A stretch of DNA of 44,955 nt from NCBI GenBank assembly GCA_016190505.1, contig JACPQM010000025.1, positions 1 to 44,955 of the forward strand, given 5' to 3'. Position numbers and translations under genes: made by a program. Under the pieces are notes generated by a model that saw nothing but the letters and a program-made list of their open reading frames with translations, was not told where the DNA came from and ran no database searches. This document shows, in pieces, positions 30,588 through 40,102 of this stretch (position 1 is the stretch's first letter; each line of letters opens with the position of its first letter). The DNA is from Chloroflexota bacterium. GTDB taxonomy: Bacteria; Chloroflexota; Dehalococcoidia; JACPQK01.

Positions 30588-31886
30588 ATGTCGAAAATGG
30601 ATCGGTCCCAGCGGCTGTTCCAGCAGGCCCAGGAGTTCCTCCCGGGCGGCGTGGACAGCCCCGTCCGCTCCTTCACCGCCGTGGGCGGCACCCCGCCCTT
30701 CATCCGCCGGGGCCGTTTCTCCAAGGTGTGGGACGAGGACGGCAACATCTACACAGACTACGTGGGGTCGTGGGGCCCCCTGATCTTGGGACATGCCCAC
30801 CCTCACGTGGTCCAGGCGCTGATGAGCGTCCTGCAGCGGGGCACCAGCTTCGGGGCGCCTACGGAGACCGAGACCATTCTGGCCCAGATCATTACCGAGG
30901 CCCTACCGTCGGTCGAGATGGTGCGCTTCGTCAGCTCGGGGACGGAGGCCACCATGAGCGCGCTCCGGCTGGCCCGGGCCTTCACCGGGCGAGAGAAGGT
31001 CATCAAGTTCGAGGGCTGCTACCACGGGCACGTGGACGCCCTGCTGGTCAAAGCTGGCTCGGGGGCGGCCACCCTGGGGGTGCCCACCAGCGCCGGCGTG
31101 CCCGCCGCCCTGGCCCAGGCCACCCTGGTGGCCGCCTACAACGATTTGGAGGCGGTCCAGCGCCTGTTCGAGGCACAGCCCGCCGAGATTGCGGCGGTCA
31201 TCGTCGAGCCGGTGGCGGCCAACATGGGGGTGGTGCCCCCCGAGCCGGGCTTCCTGGCCGGCCTGCGCCAGATCACGCGGGAGTTCGATGCTCTGCTGAT
31301 TTTCGACGAGGTGGTCACCGGCTTCCGGGTAGCCTACGGCGGGGCCCAGACGCTGTTCCACGTAGAGCCCGATATCACCTGCCTGGGCAAGATCATTGGC
31401 GGGGGGCTGCCCGTGGGCGCCTACGGCGGCAGCCGGGAGATCATGGGCCTGGTGGCCCCGCTGGGGCCGGTGTACCAGGCGGGCACCCTCTCGGGCAATC
31501 CGCTGGCCATGACCGCGGGCATCTCCACTCTGCGGTTCTTGAAGGAGCCCGGCGTCTATCCCCGCCTGGAGGAGAGGGCGGCCTGGCTGGTAGCGGGCGT
31601 CCGGGAGGCGGCCGTGGAGGCCGGGGTGCCCCTCACCGTCAACCGGCTGGGCTCCATGTTCACCCCGTTCTTCACCCCCGGCCCCGTGTTCAACTACGCC
31701 ACCGCTCAAGCCGCCAGCACCCACCGCTACGCCGCGTTCCTCCACCGCCTGCTGGAAGCGGGCGTCTATCCACCCCCCTCCCAGTTCGAGGCGTGGTTCC
31801 TCTCTGGCGCCCACACTGAGACCGACATCGAGGCCACCCAGGCCGCCGTGGCCAGTGCCCTGGCCGGCCTGGCCCAGACGGCCTAG
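30588..31886 (+). CDS. hemL: glutamate-1-semialdehyde 2,1-aminomutase
   Basis: 432-residue PLP enzyme that turns glutamate-1-semialdehyde into 5-aminolevulinate for tetrapyrrole (haem, corrinoid) synthesis. Seen are the start [13 protein letters not shown], the cofactor region [15 protein letters not shown], and [16 protein letters not shown] with the Schiff-base lysine K268. The frame is open upstream to 30321 through REP sequence, but homologues begin at about ATG 30588. There is no clear Shine-Dalgarno sequence. No other hem genes are adjacent. Confidence 0.95.
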   Translation: MSKMDRSQRLFQQAQEFLPGGVDSPVRSFTAVGGTPPFIRRGRFSKVWDEDGNIYTDYVGSWGPLILGHAHPHVVQALMSVLQRGTSFGAPTETETILAQIITEALPSVEMVRFVSSGTEATMSALRLARAFTGREKVIKFEGCYHGHVDALLVKAGSGAATLGVPTSAGVPAALAQATLVAAYNDLEAVQRLFEAQPAEIAAVIVEPVAANMGVVPPEPGFLAGLRQITREFDALLIFDEVVTGFRVAYGGAQTLFHVEPDITCLGKIIGGGLPVGAYGGSREIMGLVAPLGPVYQAGTLSGNPLAMTAGISTLRFLKEPGVYPRLEERAAWLVAGVREAAVEAGVPLTVNRLGSMFTPFFTPGPVFNYATAQAASTHRYAAFLHRLLEAGVYPPPSQFEAWFLSGAHTETDIEATQAAVASALAGLAQTA

Positions 31887-31945
31887 CCCAGACGGCCGCA
31901 GCGCGTCCCGTCCCCGCCCGCAGATTCAAAGAGCGCGTGAAGGGC

Positions 31946-31974
31946 TTGACAACTCACCTAGGGAAGGCTATCAT
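31946..31974 (+). promoter_or_regulatory. strong sigma70-type promoter for the zinc-ribbon gene
   Basis: Perfect -35 TTGACA (31946-31951), 17-bp spacer and -10 TATCAT (31969-31974). The leader of about 110 bases ends with AAGGAGG before ATG 32092. Confidence 0.75.
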
Positions 31975-32091
31975 CCAGGGTGGTCGATCAATCGGCTAAC
32001 TTTGGGCGCATCACGACCGGCGGTCTCGGAACCTGTCCCGGGCTCTGGATGACCCAATCGTAACCGAGTAGTACCAATAAGGAGGTCATCC

Positions 32092-32409
32092 ATGAGTCCA
32101 GCGGACAGAACGTTGGCTTGCGCCGAGTGTGGCGCTAGCTTCGTTTTCACCGCAAGCGAGCAGGAGTTCTTCGCCTCCCGGGGCTATGTAAACGAGCCCA
32201 AGCGCTGTCCCACGTGCCGCGAGGCCCGCAGGAGCCAGCGCTTCGGTAGCCGCGGTGGCTCAAGCTCCGGTGGCCGGGAGCGGGAAATGTACCCCGCGAC
32301 ATGCGCGTCGTGCGGCGCTCAGACCCAGGTCCCATTCCAACCCAGACAGGGACGGCCGGTGTACTGTAGCGATTGCTTCTCTCGCATGCGCTCTACCAGC
32401 GCTCGTTAG
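32092..32409 (+). CDS. double zinc-ribbon protein (zf-trcl / CxxC-x17-CxxC type)
   Basis: 105 residues with two zinc sites: CAECGASFVFTASEQEFFAS with later CPTCREARR, and CASCG with CSDC near the C-terminus, joined by a serine/glycine/arginine-rich linker. This matches small zinc-binding proteins common in Chloroflexota and related groups; the role is unknown, perhaps nucleic acid binding. It is flanked by a strong promoter, a consensus AAGGAGG and an intrinsic terminator, so it is a well-expressed single-gene unit. Confidence 0.85.
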   Translation: MSPADRTLACAECGASFVFTASEQEFFASRGYVNEPKRCPTCREARRSQRFGSRGGSSSGGREREMYPATCASCGAQTQVPFQPRQGRPVYCSDCFSRMRSTSAR

Positions 32410-32425
32410 ACATCAAGATCTCAAG

Positions 32426-32460
32426 AAAAGGGGTAGCTTATTTGGGCTGCCCTTTTTCTT
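32426..32460 (+). terminator. intrinsic terminator after the zinc-ribbon gene
   Basis: AAAAGGGGTAGC pairs with GCTGCCCTTTTT through a 12-bp stem with two G-T pairs; TTTTTCTT ends the element. It stops transcription before the convergent gene at 32475. Confidence 0.75.
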
Positions 32461-32474
32461 TCCCCTGGGCACCG

Positions 32475-33293
32475 CTACGGGCTGTCATCCAGCGATACGT
32501 TCTTCAGCACCAGTTCCTGAATCTCCACATCCCTGACCTCGATTCGCCCAAAGACGCTGGAGCGTATCACTGTCAGGTTTTCCACAAAGCCAACACTGCT
32601 CTGCGGACCCAGGATACGTATCCTGTCTACCCGCAGCCCCGTCTCCCGGCCACGTTTACTCACGCGAGGCCCATCCCCGTTACCGTTGTTATTGCTATCT
32701 TTGTCATCCAGGGTATGGACTACCCCAAGCTTGAGCACGCTGGCAGCACCCCGGCCGCAACGTACCACATTGACCACCTCCAGGTCGAGGTCCAGCTCAT
32801 TGTCTTCGGCCACCACGTTCTCTATTTTCACCCGCACCACGTCGGCATCAATGTCCAGCCTCTCAGCTTCCACAGTGTCAAAAGTCAAAGTACAGATTCT
32901 GAGCTTCCCCGAACCAAACTGGCCCGACTGGCCGGCTATCTCCAACAGTGGTTGGGTCCCCCCGATAATCAGAGCCTCGTCTATGGTGATCTCTTTGACA
33001 GGGTCGTTGGCCCGTAGCTCGATGACAATGGTGTTGGAACCTTGTGGCTGCGTACCGTCCTGGTTCGGCGGCAACCGCACCGTCTCCTCCGACCTTACCC
33101 ACCGCTCAGCTACTGGGTCATACTTATAGGTAGTCGTCCTGTCCATTGCGGCGTTAGCCCTGAGATGCCCCACCTCCGCGACCACCCCGGACGCCGCCGC
33201 CACAGTCAGCACCGCCACCACCACCCACATGGCCCGCCGGGACACAACACCGAGCACCCTGGTCAACTGGCCTAGAGCCCATTGCAGCTTCAT
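32475..33293 (-). CDS. membrane-anchored protein of unknown function
   Basis: 272 residues. One N-terminal hydrophobic helix (AMWVVVAVLTVAAASGVVAE) is an uncleaved anchor or signal; the rest is polar and beta-rich with repeated short strands such as LTFDTVEAERLDIDADVVRV and IENVVAEDNELDLDLEVVNV, suggesting a solenoid or stacked beta sheet outside the cell. A DDKDSNNNGNGDGP loop could bind calcium. I do not recognise a family. ATG 33293 is preceded by GAGGAGG at a good distance. Confidence 0.7.
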   Translation of the reverse strand: MKLQWALGQLTRVLGVVSRRAMWVVVAVLTVAAASGVVAEVGHLRANAAMDRTTTYKYDPVAERWVRSEETVRLPPNQDGTQPQGSNTIVIELRANDPVKEITIDEALIIGGTQPLLEIAGQSGQFGSGKLRICTLTFDTVEAERLDIDADVVRVKIENVVAEDNELDLDLEVVNVVRCGRGAASVLKLGVVHTLDDKDSNNNGNGDGPRVSKRGRETGLRVDRIRILGPQSSVGFVENLTVIRSSVFGRIEVRDVEIQELVLKNVSLDDSP

Positions 33294-33724
33294 GCTATGC
33301 CTCCTCTCATCAGGCTGGCTGAAATGTTAACCTGTAATCAGTATACGGGTCGCAAATAGTAAAACCTATCATTTTGCCAGCCCCGGCAGAGGTTTATAAC
33401 TGGTTTCTAACCATTCGGCCCTCCCCAAGCCGTCATTGGCAGGAAATGGGGTGGCGATGTATCTGGGTCTGCCGTCCTCCCCGGCGCCTTTTGCAGTGTG
33501 TTTGCAACAACAACCCCCTTCTACGCCAGAAGCGCTACGCCAAAAACGTAGGGGACGTGTTCTGCCAGGTGCCCTCTCGACCCCTTGACACCGGCTGGAA
33601 ACGGGCCTACAATTGCAACTGGTTCGCATGAACTTGTGCACACTCGGACAAAGCTATCTATGGGCGGGCAAGGTGGGACTGCTGCATAAGCGTGCTATTT
33701 GCGTAGCTGCTTGAAAGGAGAGCC
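33294..33724. other. 430-bp region upstream of the iron permease gene
   Basis: No gene is supported. It holds a strong promoter (33585-33613) and then about 105 bases of leader. I looked for a Fur-type box or a known riboswitch and could not support one. The first half shows nothing recognisable. Confidence 0.5.
33585..33613 (+). promoter_or_regulatory. strong sigma70-type promoter for the iron-uptake operon
   Basis: Perfect -35 TTGACA (33585-33590), 17-bp spacer and -10 TACAAT (33608-33613). Confidence 0.75.
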
Positions 33725-34993
33725 GTGGGAGAAGCGCTGGTCATCACTCTGAGAGAAGGTATCGAGGCTGCCCTAGTCGTGGGCGTCATCCTGGCCTACC
33801 TGGCCAGGACCGGCAGAACGGACCTGCGCCGTTATGTCTACCAGGGCCTGGGCGCCGCCGTCGTGGCCAGCCTGGCCCTGGCCGCCGTATTCCAGGTGAT
33901 GGGCATTGACCCCGAGAACGAGTACCTCGAGGGGGCCTTACTCACCGTGGGCGGCCTGTTCGTGGCCAGCATGGTGGTGTGGGTGTGGCGCACCGCCCGG
34001 GACATCCGCAAGCGCATGGAGTCGCGCCTGGAGGCGCTGGTTGCCGGCGGCGGTGGCCGCGGGCCCGGCCTGGGCCTGTTCCTGTTCACCTTCTTCATGG
34101 TCTTCCGGGAAGGCGCCGAGACGGTGCTGTTCCTCATGGCAGCCACCGTAGGGCGCTTCAACCTGCTGGGCCTCACCGGTGGCGTGTTGGGCCTGGCTGT
34201 GGCGGTGCTCTTCGGATGGTCCCTCATCCGGGGCAGCCTGCGCATTAACTTCGGGCGTTTCTTCACCGTGACCACGGTGGTGTTGTTGGTGCTGGCCGCC
34301 AAGCTGCTGGCTGGTGGCATCCACGAGTTCGCCGAGGTCGGGGCGCTGCCCATGTCGGCTGGCGTCATGCAGGTATTGGGTTACTTCGTGCGCGACAATA
34401 CCTCGACCATCATCCTGATGGGGTTGCTGGTCCTGCCCCTGCTGCTGGTGCTGTGGGACTGGGGCGCCAGGGCTCCGCAGCCGAAAGAGGCTGCTTCCGG
34501 CCCCGAGCGCCGGAAGCAGCTCGCCGCCCAGCGCCACGAGCTGGCCTGGCGCGTCGCGCTCTCCGTGGTGGCACTGGTGGTGCTCGTTGCCATGGGCTCC
34601 GCCGCCCTGGCCCGAGGGGCCTACGACCCGCCGTCAGAGGCGGTCACCGCCTCTGACGGCCACGTCCACATCCCTGTTGCCTCGCTGGAAGTGGGCCGGC
34701 TGCACAAGTTCGCCTACACGGCTTCCGATGGTACTACCGTGCGCTTCCTGGCCGCGCGCCTGGAGGATGGCTCCATCCCCACCGGGCTGGACGCCTGCGC
34801 CATCTGCGGGGCCATGGGCTATATGCAGGACGGCGACCACGCCGTGTGCAAGCGCTGCAATGCCCCTATCTACATGCCCACCCTGGGCGAGGGCGGTGGC
34901 TGCAATCCCCTCCCCCTGGCTTCGACACTGGATAGAGGCGACCTGGTGGTCCAGGAGGCGGACCTGATTGCGGCCGCCAGACTGTTCAAATAA
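33725..34993 (+). CDS. FTR1-family iron permease fused to a DUF2318 domain
   Basis: 422 residues. The N-terminal part has seven hydrophobic segments with two REGxE iron motifs, REGIE (10-14) and REGAE (128-132), as in EfeU/Ftr1. After the last membrane helix comes a DUF2318-type domain with four cysteines (C358, C361, C375, C378 in CAICG and CKRC) and GGGCNP. These domains occur as separate genes in p19/FetMP-type iron systems. GTG 33725 follows AAAGGAGAGCC. It heads an operon with two FtsX permeases and an ATPase, as in the Campylobacter p19 locus, but no p19 gene is seen. Confidence 0.9.
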   Translation: MGEALVITLREGIEAALVVGVILAYLARTGRTDLRRYVYQGLGAAVVASLALAAVFQVMGIDPENEYLEGALLTVGGLFVASMVVWVWRTARDIRKRMESRLEALVAGGGGRGPGLGLFLFTFFMVFREGAETVLFLMAATVGRFNLLGLTGGVLGLAVAVLFGWSLIRGSLRINFGRFFTVTTVVLLVLAAKLLAGGIHEFAEVGALPMSAGVMQVLGYFVRDNTSTIILMGLLVLPLLLVLWDWGARAPQPKEAASGPERRKQLAAQRHELAWRVALSVVALVVLVAMGSAALARGAYDPPSEAVTASDGHVHIPVASLEVGRLHKFAYTASDGTTVRFLAARLEDGSIPTGLDACAICGAMGYMQDGDHAVCKRCNAPIYMPTLGEGGGCNPLPLASTLDRGDLVVQEADLIAAARLFK

Positions 34994-34996
34994 GAG

Positions 34997-36334
34997 ATGC
35001 TGCTGCGCATACTGAGGGAGGCCCTGGGCCGGCGCCGCCGCCGGGTAGCCCTGGCCTTCCTGGCCATCCTGCTGGCGGCCTCCCTGAGCACCGCCCTGCT
35101 CGGCCTGTCCACCAGCGTGTTGGAACGCATGAGCCAGGAGCTGCGCGCCTATGGCGCCAACATCCTGGTCACCCCTCGCTCCGAGGCGGTACGCCTGGAG
35201 ATCGGCGACATCAGCTACACCCCGCCCACCCAGCAACCGCTGCTGGATGAAACAGACCTTCACAAGCTCAAGACCATCTTCTGGCGGAACAACATCCGTG
35301 GATTTGCCCCCTTCCTCAGCCTGGTAGCCTCGGTCAATGGCGAGCCCGTGGTGGTCACGGGCACCTGGTTCGAGCACCGGTTCACTCTCGCCCGGGGCAC
35401 CCGTCTCACCACCAACGTGGGCCTAGAGGCAGCCGCCAGGGCCACCCAGGAGTACGTCGCCGGGGTGAAAGGCCTCTCCCCATGGTGGCGGGTCCAGGGG
35501 CGCTGGCCGGCTGGTCCCGGGGACGGAATGGGCAATGAAGGTCTCATAGGCTCGACCCTGGCTAACAAGCTCGGAGTCCAGCCCGGCGACACCATCAACA
35601 TGCAGTACGCCGGGCGTTCGCGGACCGTTGAGGTGACGGGCATCCTTTCCACCGGCGGGCTGGAGGAGCAGCAGGTCTTCGTGCCCCTGGCCACGGCCCA
35701 GGAGCTCGCCGGGGTGGCCCAGGGCAGCTCGCGGGTGCTGGTGAGCGCCCTGGTCCTGCCCGAGGACAAGCTGGTCGGCGAGCTGAGGGGCAAGTCCCCG
35801 GACGAGATGACTCCCGAGCAATACGAGGTCTGGTACTGTAGCCCGGTCATGGGCTCGGTGCTCCGCCAGATTGAAGAGGCCTTGCCCGGGGTGCAGGCCC
35901 GCCCCATCCTCCAGGTATCACAGGCGGAGGCCTCCTTCGCCAGCCGGATCCAACTCATGGCCCTCATCATCACCCTGGTGGCCCTGGGGGCTTCAGCCCT
36001 GGCGGTGATGACCACCATGACCACACTGGTCCTGGAGCGGCGCCGGGAGATCGCCATCATGAAGGCCATCGGCGCCGACGACGCGCAGGTCGCAGTCCTT
36101 TTCCTGACGGAGGCGGGCGCCCTGGGGCTGCTGGGTGGCCTGGCCGGCTACGGCCTGGGCCTGGCCCTGGCCCGGCTACTCGGAGTTTGGGTGTTCGGGC
36201 ATGCCCTGCCCGTGGGGCTCGATCTCTTGCCCCTGGTGCTGCTGCTCTCCCTGGCGGTGGCCCTCCTGGGCAGCCTGGGCCCACTGCGCCAGGCCATCGG
36301 CACCCCACCCGTCTACGCCTTGAGAGGCAACTAA
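34997..36334 (+). CDS. FtsX-family ABC permease (first)
   Basis: 445-residue permease with one N-terminal membrane helix, a large outer MacB-type domain of about 250 residues and three C-terminal helices, typical of MacB/FtsX permeases. The start RILREALGRRRRRVALAFLAILLA is basic then hydrophobic; ELRAYGANILVTPRSE opens the outer domain. It begins three bases after the FTR1 stop and is probably paired with the second permease and the LolD-like ATPase. Its role in iron uptake is inferred from the locus. Confidence 0.88.
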   Translation: MLLRILREALGRRRRRVALAFLAILLAASLSTALLGLSTSVLERMSQELRAYGANILVTPRSEAVRLEIGDISYTPPTQQPLLDETDLHKLKTIFWRNNIRGFAPFLSLVASVNGEPVVVTGTWFEHRFTLARGTRLTTNVGLEAAARATQEYVAGVKGLSPWWRVQGRWPAGPGDGMGNEGLIGSTLANKLGVQPGDTINMQYAGRSRTVEVTGILSTGGLEEQQVFVPLATAQELAGVAQGSSRVLVSALVLPEDKLVGELRGKSPDEMTPEQYEVWYCSPVMGSVLRQIEEALPGVQARPILQVSQAEASFASRIQLMALIITLVALGASALAVMTTMTTLVLERRREIAIMKAIGADDAQVAVLFLTEAGALGLLGGLAGYGLGLALARLLGVWVFGHALPVGLDLLPLVLLLSLAVALLGSLGPLRQAIGTPPVYALRGN

Positions 36335-36344
36335 TGAGACATCA

Positions 36345-36410
36345 GATGTTTCCCCCTCCCCCTCTGGGAGAGGGCTAGAGCTTGCCCTGAGCAGAGCGAA
36401 GGGGTGAGGG
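36345..36410. repeat. dispersed repeat between the two FtsX genes
   Basis: The gap contains CCCTCT-GGG-AGAGGG and then CCTGAGCAGAGCGAAGGGG and GTGAGGGTGA, all typical of dispersed GC-rich intergenic repeats. It separates genes that are otherwise tightly packed. Confidence 0.6.
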
Positions 36411-36419
36411 TGACTTAGC

Positions 36420-37595
36420 ATGTTGCTACGTGTAGTACTCAAGTCCCTGGCCCGGCGCCGCTTGCGGGTGGCGGTGGCTGCCCTGGCAGTGGCCCTGGGG
36501 TCGCTTCTGGTATCGTCCCTCGCGGTGCTCTCCCTGAGCGTGGCCCAGCAGGCCCGCCAGGAGCTACGGGCCTACGGGGCTAACCTGTTGCTGGTGCCCC
36601 AGTCGGTCAGTGCGCCGGTAGGGTTAGGCGCCCTGGGCATGGGCACGGTGGCCGAGGCCGCCGAGCTGCCCCCGGCGACTCTGGAACAGTTGGCGAGCTC
36701 CCCACCCACAGACGTGATCGCCTATGCGCCTTTCGTATACGGACTGGCCAGGCTGGGCGACGGGTCGCAGTCAGCCGACGTGGTGGTGTCGGGCACCAAC
36801 CTGGCCCAAGCGCAAGCCCTCAGCCCCTGGTGGCAGGTAGCAGGCGCCTGGCCCGCCACGCTCCCTCCGACAGGCCCCCGGCAAGCCCTGGTGGGCACGG
36901 ACATCTCGCAGAAGCTGGGAGTAGCCATCGGCCAGGAGATAGCGCTGTCGGGGCCTGGGGGCCAGTCTTCGTGGCGAGTGTCCGGCGTGCTCAGCACCGG
37001 CGGCTCCGAGGACAGCCAGATCGTCATGGACCTGGCGCCGGCCCAGTCGCTACTGGGGCGCCAGGGGGTGGACCTGGTCCAGCTCCGCGCCCAGGGTAGG
37101 CAGCCAGCCCTGGAGGCTACCGCCCGCGGACTGGAAGCGGCCATTCCGGGCTCCCAGGCCCGAGTGGTCCGCCAGGTAGCCTCCGCCGAGAGCTCGGTGG
37201 TGGCCAAGGTCCAGGGCTTGATGGCCCTGGTGGCCATGCTGGTGCTGGTAGCCGCCAGCCTGGCGGTGTTCAGCACCATGGCTACCACCGTACTGGAGCG
37301 CACCCCTGAGGTAGGGCTGATGAAGGCGCTGGGGGCCAGCCCCAACCGCATCGGCCTCATGTTCACTCTGGAGGCAACGGCCATCGGCGCCGCGGGTGGC
37401 CTGACGGGGTTCGCGTTGGGCCTGGCCGTGGCCCAGGCCATCGGCAAGAGCGTCTTTGGCTCCTACCTGCCCGCATCCCTCTGGGCGCTGCCGGCGACCA
37501 TCGCCGTCGCTCTGGCAGTGGCCCTGCTGGCCAGCCTGTGGCCCATACGTCGCGCGGTGCGCATCGAAGCCGCCCGCATCCTGAGGGGAGAATAG
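36420..37595 (+). CDS. FtsX-family ABC permease (second)
   Basis: 391 residues, same layout as the first permease: N-terminal helix, outer domain starting ELRAYGANLLLVPQS, and three C-terminal helices with GLMKALGASPNRIGL, the coupling-helix region. The two permeases share this opening and are likely ancient duplicates that form a heterodimer. Followed by the ATPase gene after three bases. Confidence 0.88.
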   Translation: MLLRVVLKSLARRRLRVAVAALAVALGSLLVSSLAVLSLSVAQQARQELRAYGANLLLVPQSVSAPVGLGALGMGTVAEAAELPPATLEQLASSPPTDVIAYAPFVYGLARLGDGSQSADVVVSGTNLAQAQALSPWWQVAGAWPATLPPTGPRQALVGTDISQKLGVAIGQEIALSGPGGQSSWRVSGVLSTGGSEDSQIVMDLAPAQSLLGRQGVDLVQLRAQGRQPALEATARGLEAAIPGSQARVVRQVASAESSVVAKVQGLMALVAMLVLVAASLAVFSTMATTVLERTPEVGLMKALGASPNRIGLMFTLEATAIGAAGGLTGFALGLAVAQAIGKSVFGSYLPASLWALPATIAVALAVALLASLWPIRRAVRIEAARILRGE

Positions 37596-37598
37596 ACC

Positions 37599-38270
37599 AT
37601 GGAACCCATCATCACAGCCCACGCCCTGACCAAGCGCTACAACGGGACCACCGCCCTGGACAGGGTGGACCTGACAGTCGCCCCCGGCGAGTGGCTGGCC
37701 ATTATGGGACCCTCCGGCTCGGGCAAGACCACGCTGCTCAACCTTATCGGCTGCCTGGACCTGCCCTCTGAAGGAAAGCTTCTGGTGGCTGGCACCGAGG
37801 TGTCGCGCCTCAGCGGCAAGGACCTCACGCGGTTCCGCCGGGAGACGGTGGGCCTGGTGTTCCAGCAGTTCTATCTCGTCCCCTACCTCACCGCCCTGGA
37901 GAATGTAATGCTGGCCCAGTACTTCCACAGCATAGCCGACGAGGCCGAGGCCAGGCAGGCCCTGGATGAGGTAGGGCTGGGCGGGCGTCTGCGCCATCTG
38001 CCCTCTCAGCTCTCCGGCGGCGAGCAGCAGCGGGTGTGCATAGCCCGCGCCCTGATCAACGAGCCCAAGCTGGTCCTGGCCGACGAGCCCACCGGCAACC
38101 TGGACCGGGCCAACGAGGACCTGGTGCTGGGGCTGTTCAAGCGACTTCACGAACAGGGCCACACTGTCGTCATGGTCACCCACGACCCCGAGGTGGCGGG
38201 ACTGGCCCAGCGCACGGTCCACCTGGACCACGGACGCCTGGCAGAAGCAGTGCCCACAGCTTCAGGCTAG
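37599..38270 (+). CDS. LolD/MacB-type ABC transporter ATPase
   Basis: 223 residues. Walker A GPSGSGKT, signature LSGGEQQR and Walker B with DEPTGNLD are intact; [16 protein letters not shown] is typical of the LolD/MacB group. It would power the FtsX pair. Its stop overlaps the stop of the convergent EamA gene by four bases. Confidence 0.93.
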   Translation: MEPIITAHALTKRYNGTTALDRVDLTVAPGEWLAIMGPSGSGKTTLLNLIGCLDLPSEGKLLVAGTEVSRLSGKDLTRFRRETVGLVFQQFYLVPYLTALENVMLAQYFHSIADEAEARQALDEVGLGGRLRHLPSQLSGGEQQRVCIARALINEPKLVLADEPTGNLDRANEDLVLGLFKRLHEQGHTVVMVTHDPEVAGLAQRTVHLDHGRLAEAVPTASG

Positions 38271-39157
38271 AGGAATAGAGTGACCGCCCCAACCACCACC
38301 AGCATCACCCCCATAATGGTGTTGCGGTCGAACGACTCCACCTTGCGGTTGATGAGGAATCCCAGCCCCAGGGTGAACAGGGGTGTGGTCCGGTTAAGGG
38401 GCTCGACAATAGTCACCGGGATCACCGCCAGCGCCCAGTAGCGCAGGAGTTGGGCCACGCTGCTGGCCACGCCGGCGCCCAGGAACCACTGTACCGCCCG
38501 CGGCGGGCTGTTCAGGAGATTGTGCCTGGGGCCGGCGCTGGCCAGGGATGACCCCAGTACCAGGGCCGCTGCGGTGTATGACACCAGGCTGCCCAGCACC
38601 GGCGCGTTCGTTTGCATCATGGCGCCCTTGACCAGCAGGGGAGTTATCGCCCAGCAAAGGGCGGCCACCAGCCCCAGGGCGAAGCCTCGGCGCACCAGGG
38701 ATGGATCGGCCAAAGTGGGCACGCCACCCGGGTTGCCACTGGTGCGCGCCATCAGCCCGGCCCCCAATACTATCAGCCCCGAACCGGCCACGATCCCCGG
38801 GGTAACCCGCTCCCCGAAAACGGCGATGGCGAAGACCATGGTGATTAGCGGCGATGTCCCCGAGAGTGTGACCGCCCGGGAGGCCCCAATCAGCCGGATA
38901 GCATGGAAGTTGAAGGAGCGGCCCACGGAGAAATGCAGGATACCTGCCCCGGCCAGTAACAACCAGGTGGCGGGCGCCAACTGGCCCACCCGGCCCAGGT
39001 CGCCGTTGGCCAGGGCCAGCAATAGAAAGAAGGGCGGGGCCACCAGCACCGTGATCAGCACACCCACGGAGGGACTGGTCAGCAGGGTGCCCCGGCGGGC
39101 CAGGTTCATATTGACCCCGAAGGCCATGGAGGACAGCACGGGCAGCAGGAAGAGCAC
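38267..39157 (-). CDS. EamA/DMT-family transporter
   Basis: 296 residues with about ten hydrophobic segments in two similar halves, each an EamA unit (first ending with GASRAVTLSGTSPLITMVFA, second with IPVTIVEPLNRTTPLFTL). The substrate is unknown; DMT members often export metabolites. The start is GTG 39157. The first helix is short, so the true start is uncertain, but an in-frame stop lies just upstream. Confidence 0.85.
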   Translation of the reverse strand: MLFLLPVLSSMAFGVNMNLARRGTLLTSPSVGVLITVLVAPPFFLLLALANGDLGRVGQLAPATWLLLAGAGILHFSVGRSFNFHAIRLIGASRAVTLSGTSPLITMVFAIAVFGERVTPGIVAGSGLIVLGAGLMARTSGNPGGVPTLADPSLVRRGFALGLVAALCWAITPLLVKGAMMQTNAPVLGSLVSYTAAALVLGSSLASAGPRHNLLNSPPRAVQWFLGAGVASSVAQLLRYWALAVIPVTIVEPLNRTTPLFTLGLGFLINRKVESFDRNTIMGVMLVVVGAVTLFL

Positions 39158-39259
39158 GACAGGTGAATACTAGCAGACGGCCGCTAGCCAAGCAATTCTG
39201 CACCCAGACCCCAGGATAGCGGCTGAGCGATGGTCCATTATTTGCCCGGTCCCGCTAAC

Positions 39260-39306
39260 TGTCATTCTGAACGAGTCCTTCCGGTAAAGGACGAGTGAAG
39301 AATCCG
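39260..39306. repeat. dispersed repeat between EamA and hydrolase genes
   Basis: GTCATTCTGAACGAGTCCTT and then CCGGTAAAGGACGAGTGAAG form a 6-bp hairpin (GTCCTT/AAGGAC). The CATTCTGA...GAAGAATCC ends are typical of dispersed intergenic repeats. Confidence 0.55.
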
Positions 39307-39335
39307 TACTCCTGGCGCCTCCGGGCAGGATGCGG

Positions 39336-40034
39336 TTAACCGCCGGTGCCGGCCGTGACCCCCAGCCGGGAGAGGTGGCTCAGCGCCTCCTCAACGGTGA
39401 TCACTGTGGCATACTTCTGGTGCATGTCGAAGAGGCTAGCGAGGTGGAAGAAACGCGAGCGGTCGAAGCAACCCTCTTCGACCACGAACATGGCGAACCC
39501 GTGAGAATGGCCGTCCACCACGGAGGCTCGAACACAGCCCGAGGTGCTGTCGCCGGTCGCCAGAATGCAGTCCACGCCCTGGGCCCTCAGCTCCTCAGCC
39601 AGGCCGGTCTGGAAGAAGGCGCTGGCCATGGGCTTGGCCACGATGCGCTCGCCGGGCAGGGGAACAATCTCGGGAGGGAACTCTTGATCGGCGCCGCCAA
39701 GGGCGGCCTCGTGCTGGGCGGAGTCCTCCGCCTTGCGCTTGGTGGTGCCGCTGCCCCGCTTGCCGTACGTGTAGGCCACGGGCAGGCCCAGGCGGCGGGC
39801 GGCACCCAGCAGGCGTCGAATGTGGGGCAAGGCCTCCCAGGCATAAATGCCGCATGAGGTCCGGTACTCCTCGATGGCCTCGAGGACAGGCATGGGCCGG
39901 GAGCCCACGAAGGTGCGGACTACGTCCACAACGAGCAGCGCCGGGTGTTGACCGAACGGGCGCGGGTGGCCAAAGCCAGCCTTCTCGAAGATGGCTCGGT
40001 CCTCGGGGGGAACAATCTGCTGCCACGGCCTCAC
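39336..40034 (-). CDS. isochorismatase-like cysteine hydrolase
   Basis: 232-residue protein with the family triad D37 (PALLVVDVVR), K134 (VAKPMASAF) and C167 (STSGCVRAS). Related enzymes hydrolyse N-carbamoylsarcosine, nicotinamide or isochorismate; the substrate here is not known, but carbamoylsarcosine-type enzymes are closest in look. GTG 40034 follows AGGAGG by six bases. The frame remains open to 40109, but that is promoter DNA. It diverges from fmdB. Confidence 0.88.
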   Translation of the reverse strand: MRPWQQIVPPEDRAIFEKAGFGHPRPFGQHPALLVVDVVRTFVGSRPMPVLEAIEEYRTSCGIYAWEALPHIRRLLGAARRLGLPVAYTYGKRGSGTTKRKAEDSAQHEAALGGADQEFPPEIVPLPGERIVAKPMASAFFQTGLAEELRAQGVDCILATGDSTSGCVRASVVDGHSHGFAMFVVEEGCFDRSRFFHLASLFDMHQKYATVITVEEALSHLSRLGVTAGTGG

Positions 40035-40061
40035 AGTACACCTCCTAATGGGAATGCCTTG

Positions 40062-40091
40062 CTTATAGCACCTATCGTCGCGCCGTGTCAA
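40062..40091 (-). promoter_or_regulatory. promoter of the cysteine hydrolase
   Basis: Minus strand: perfect -35 TTGACA (40091-40086), 18-bp spacer and -10 TATAAG (40067-40062). Confidence 0.7.
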
Positions 40092-40102
40092 GGGATCCCA
40101 TC

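Noticed and set aside
33594-33604. CTGGAAACGGG in the iron operon promoter resembles the CRISPR repeat
   Set aside because: Only 11 bases match and the rest of the repeat is absent; chance similarity in GC-rich DNA.
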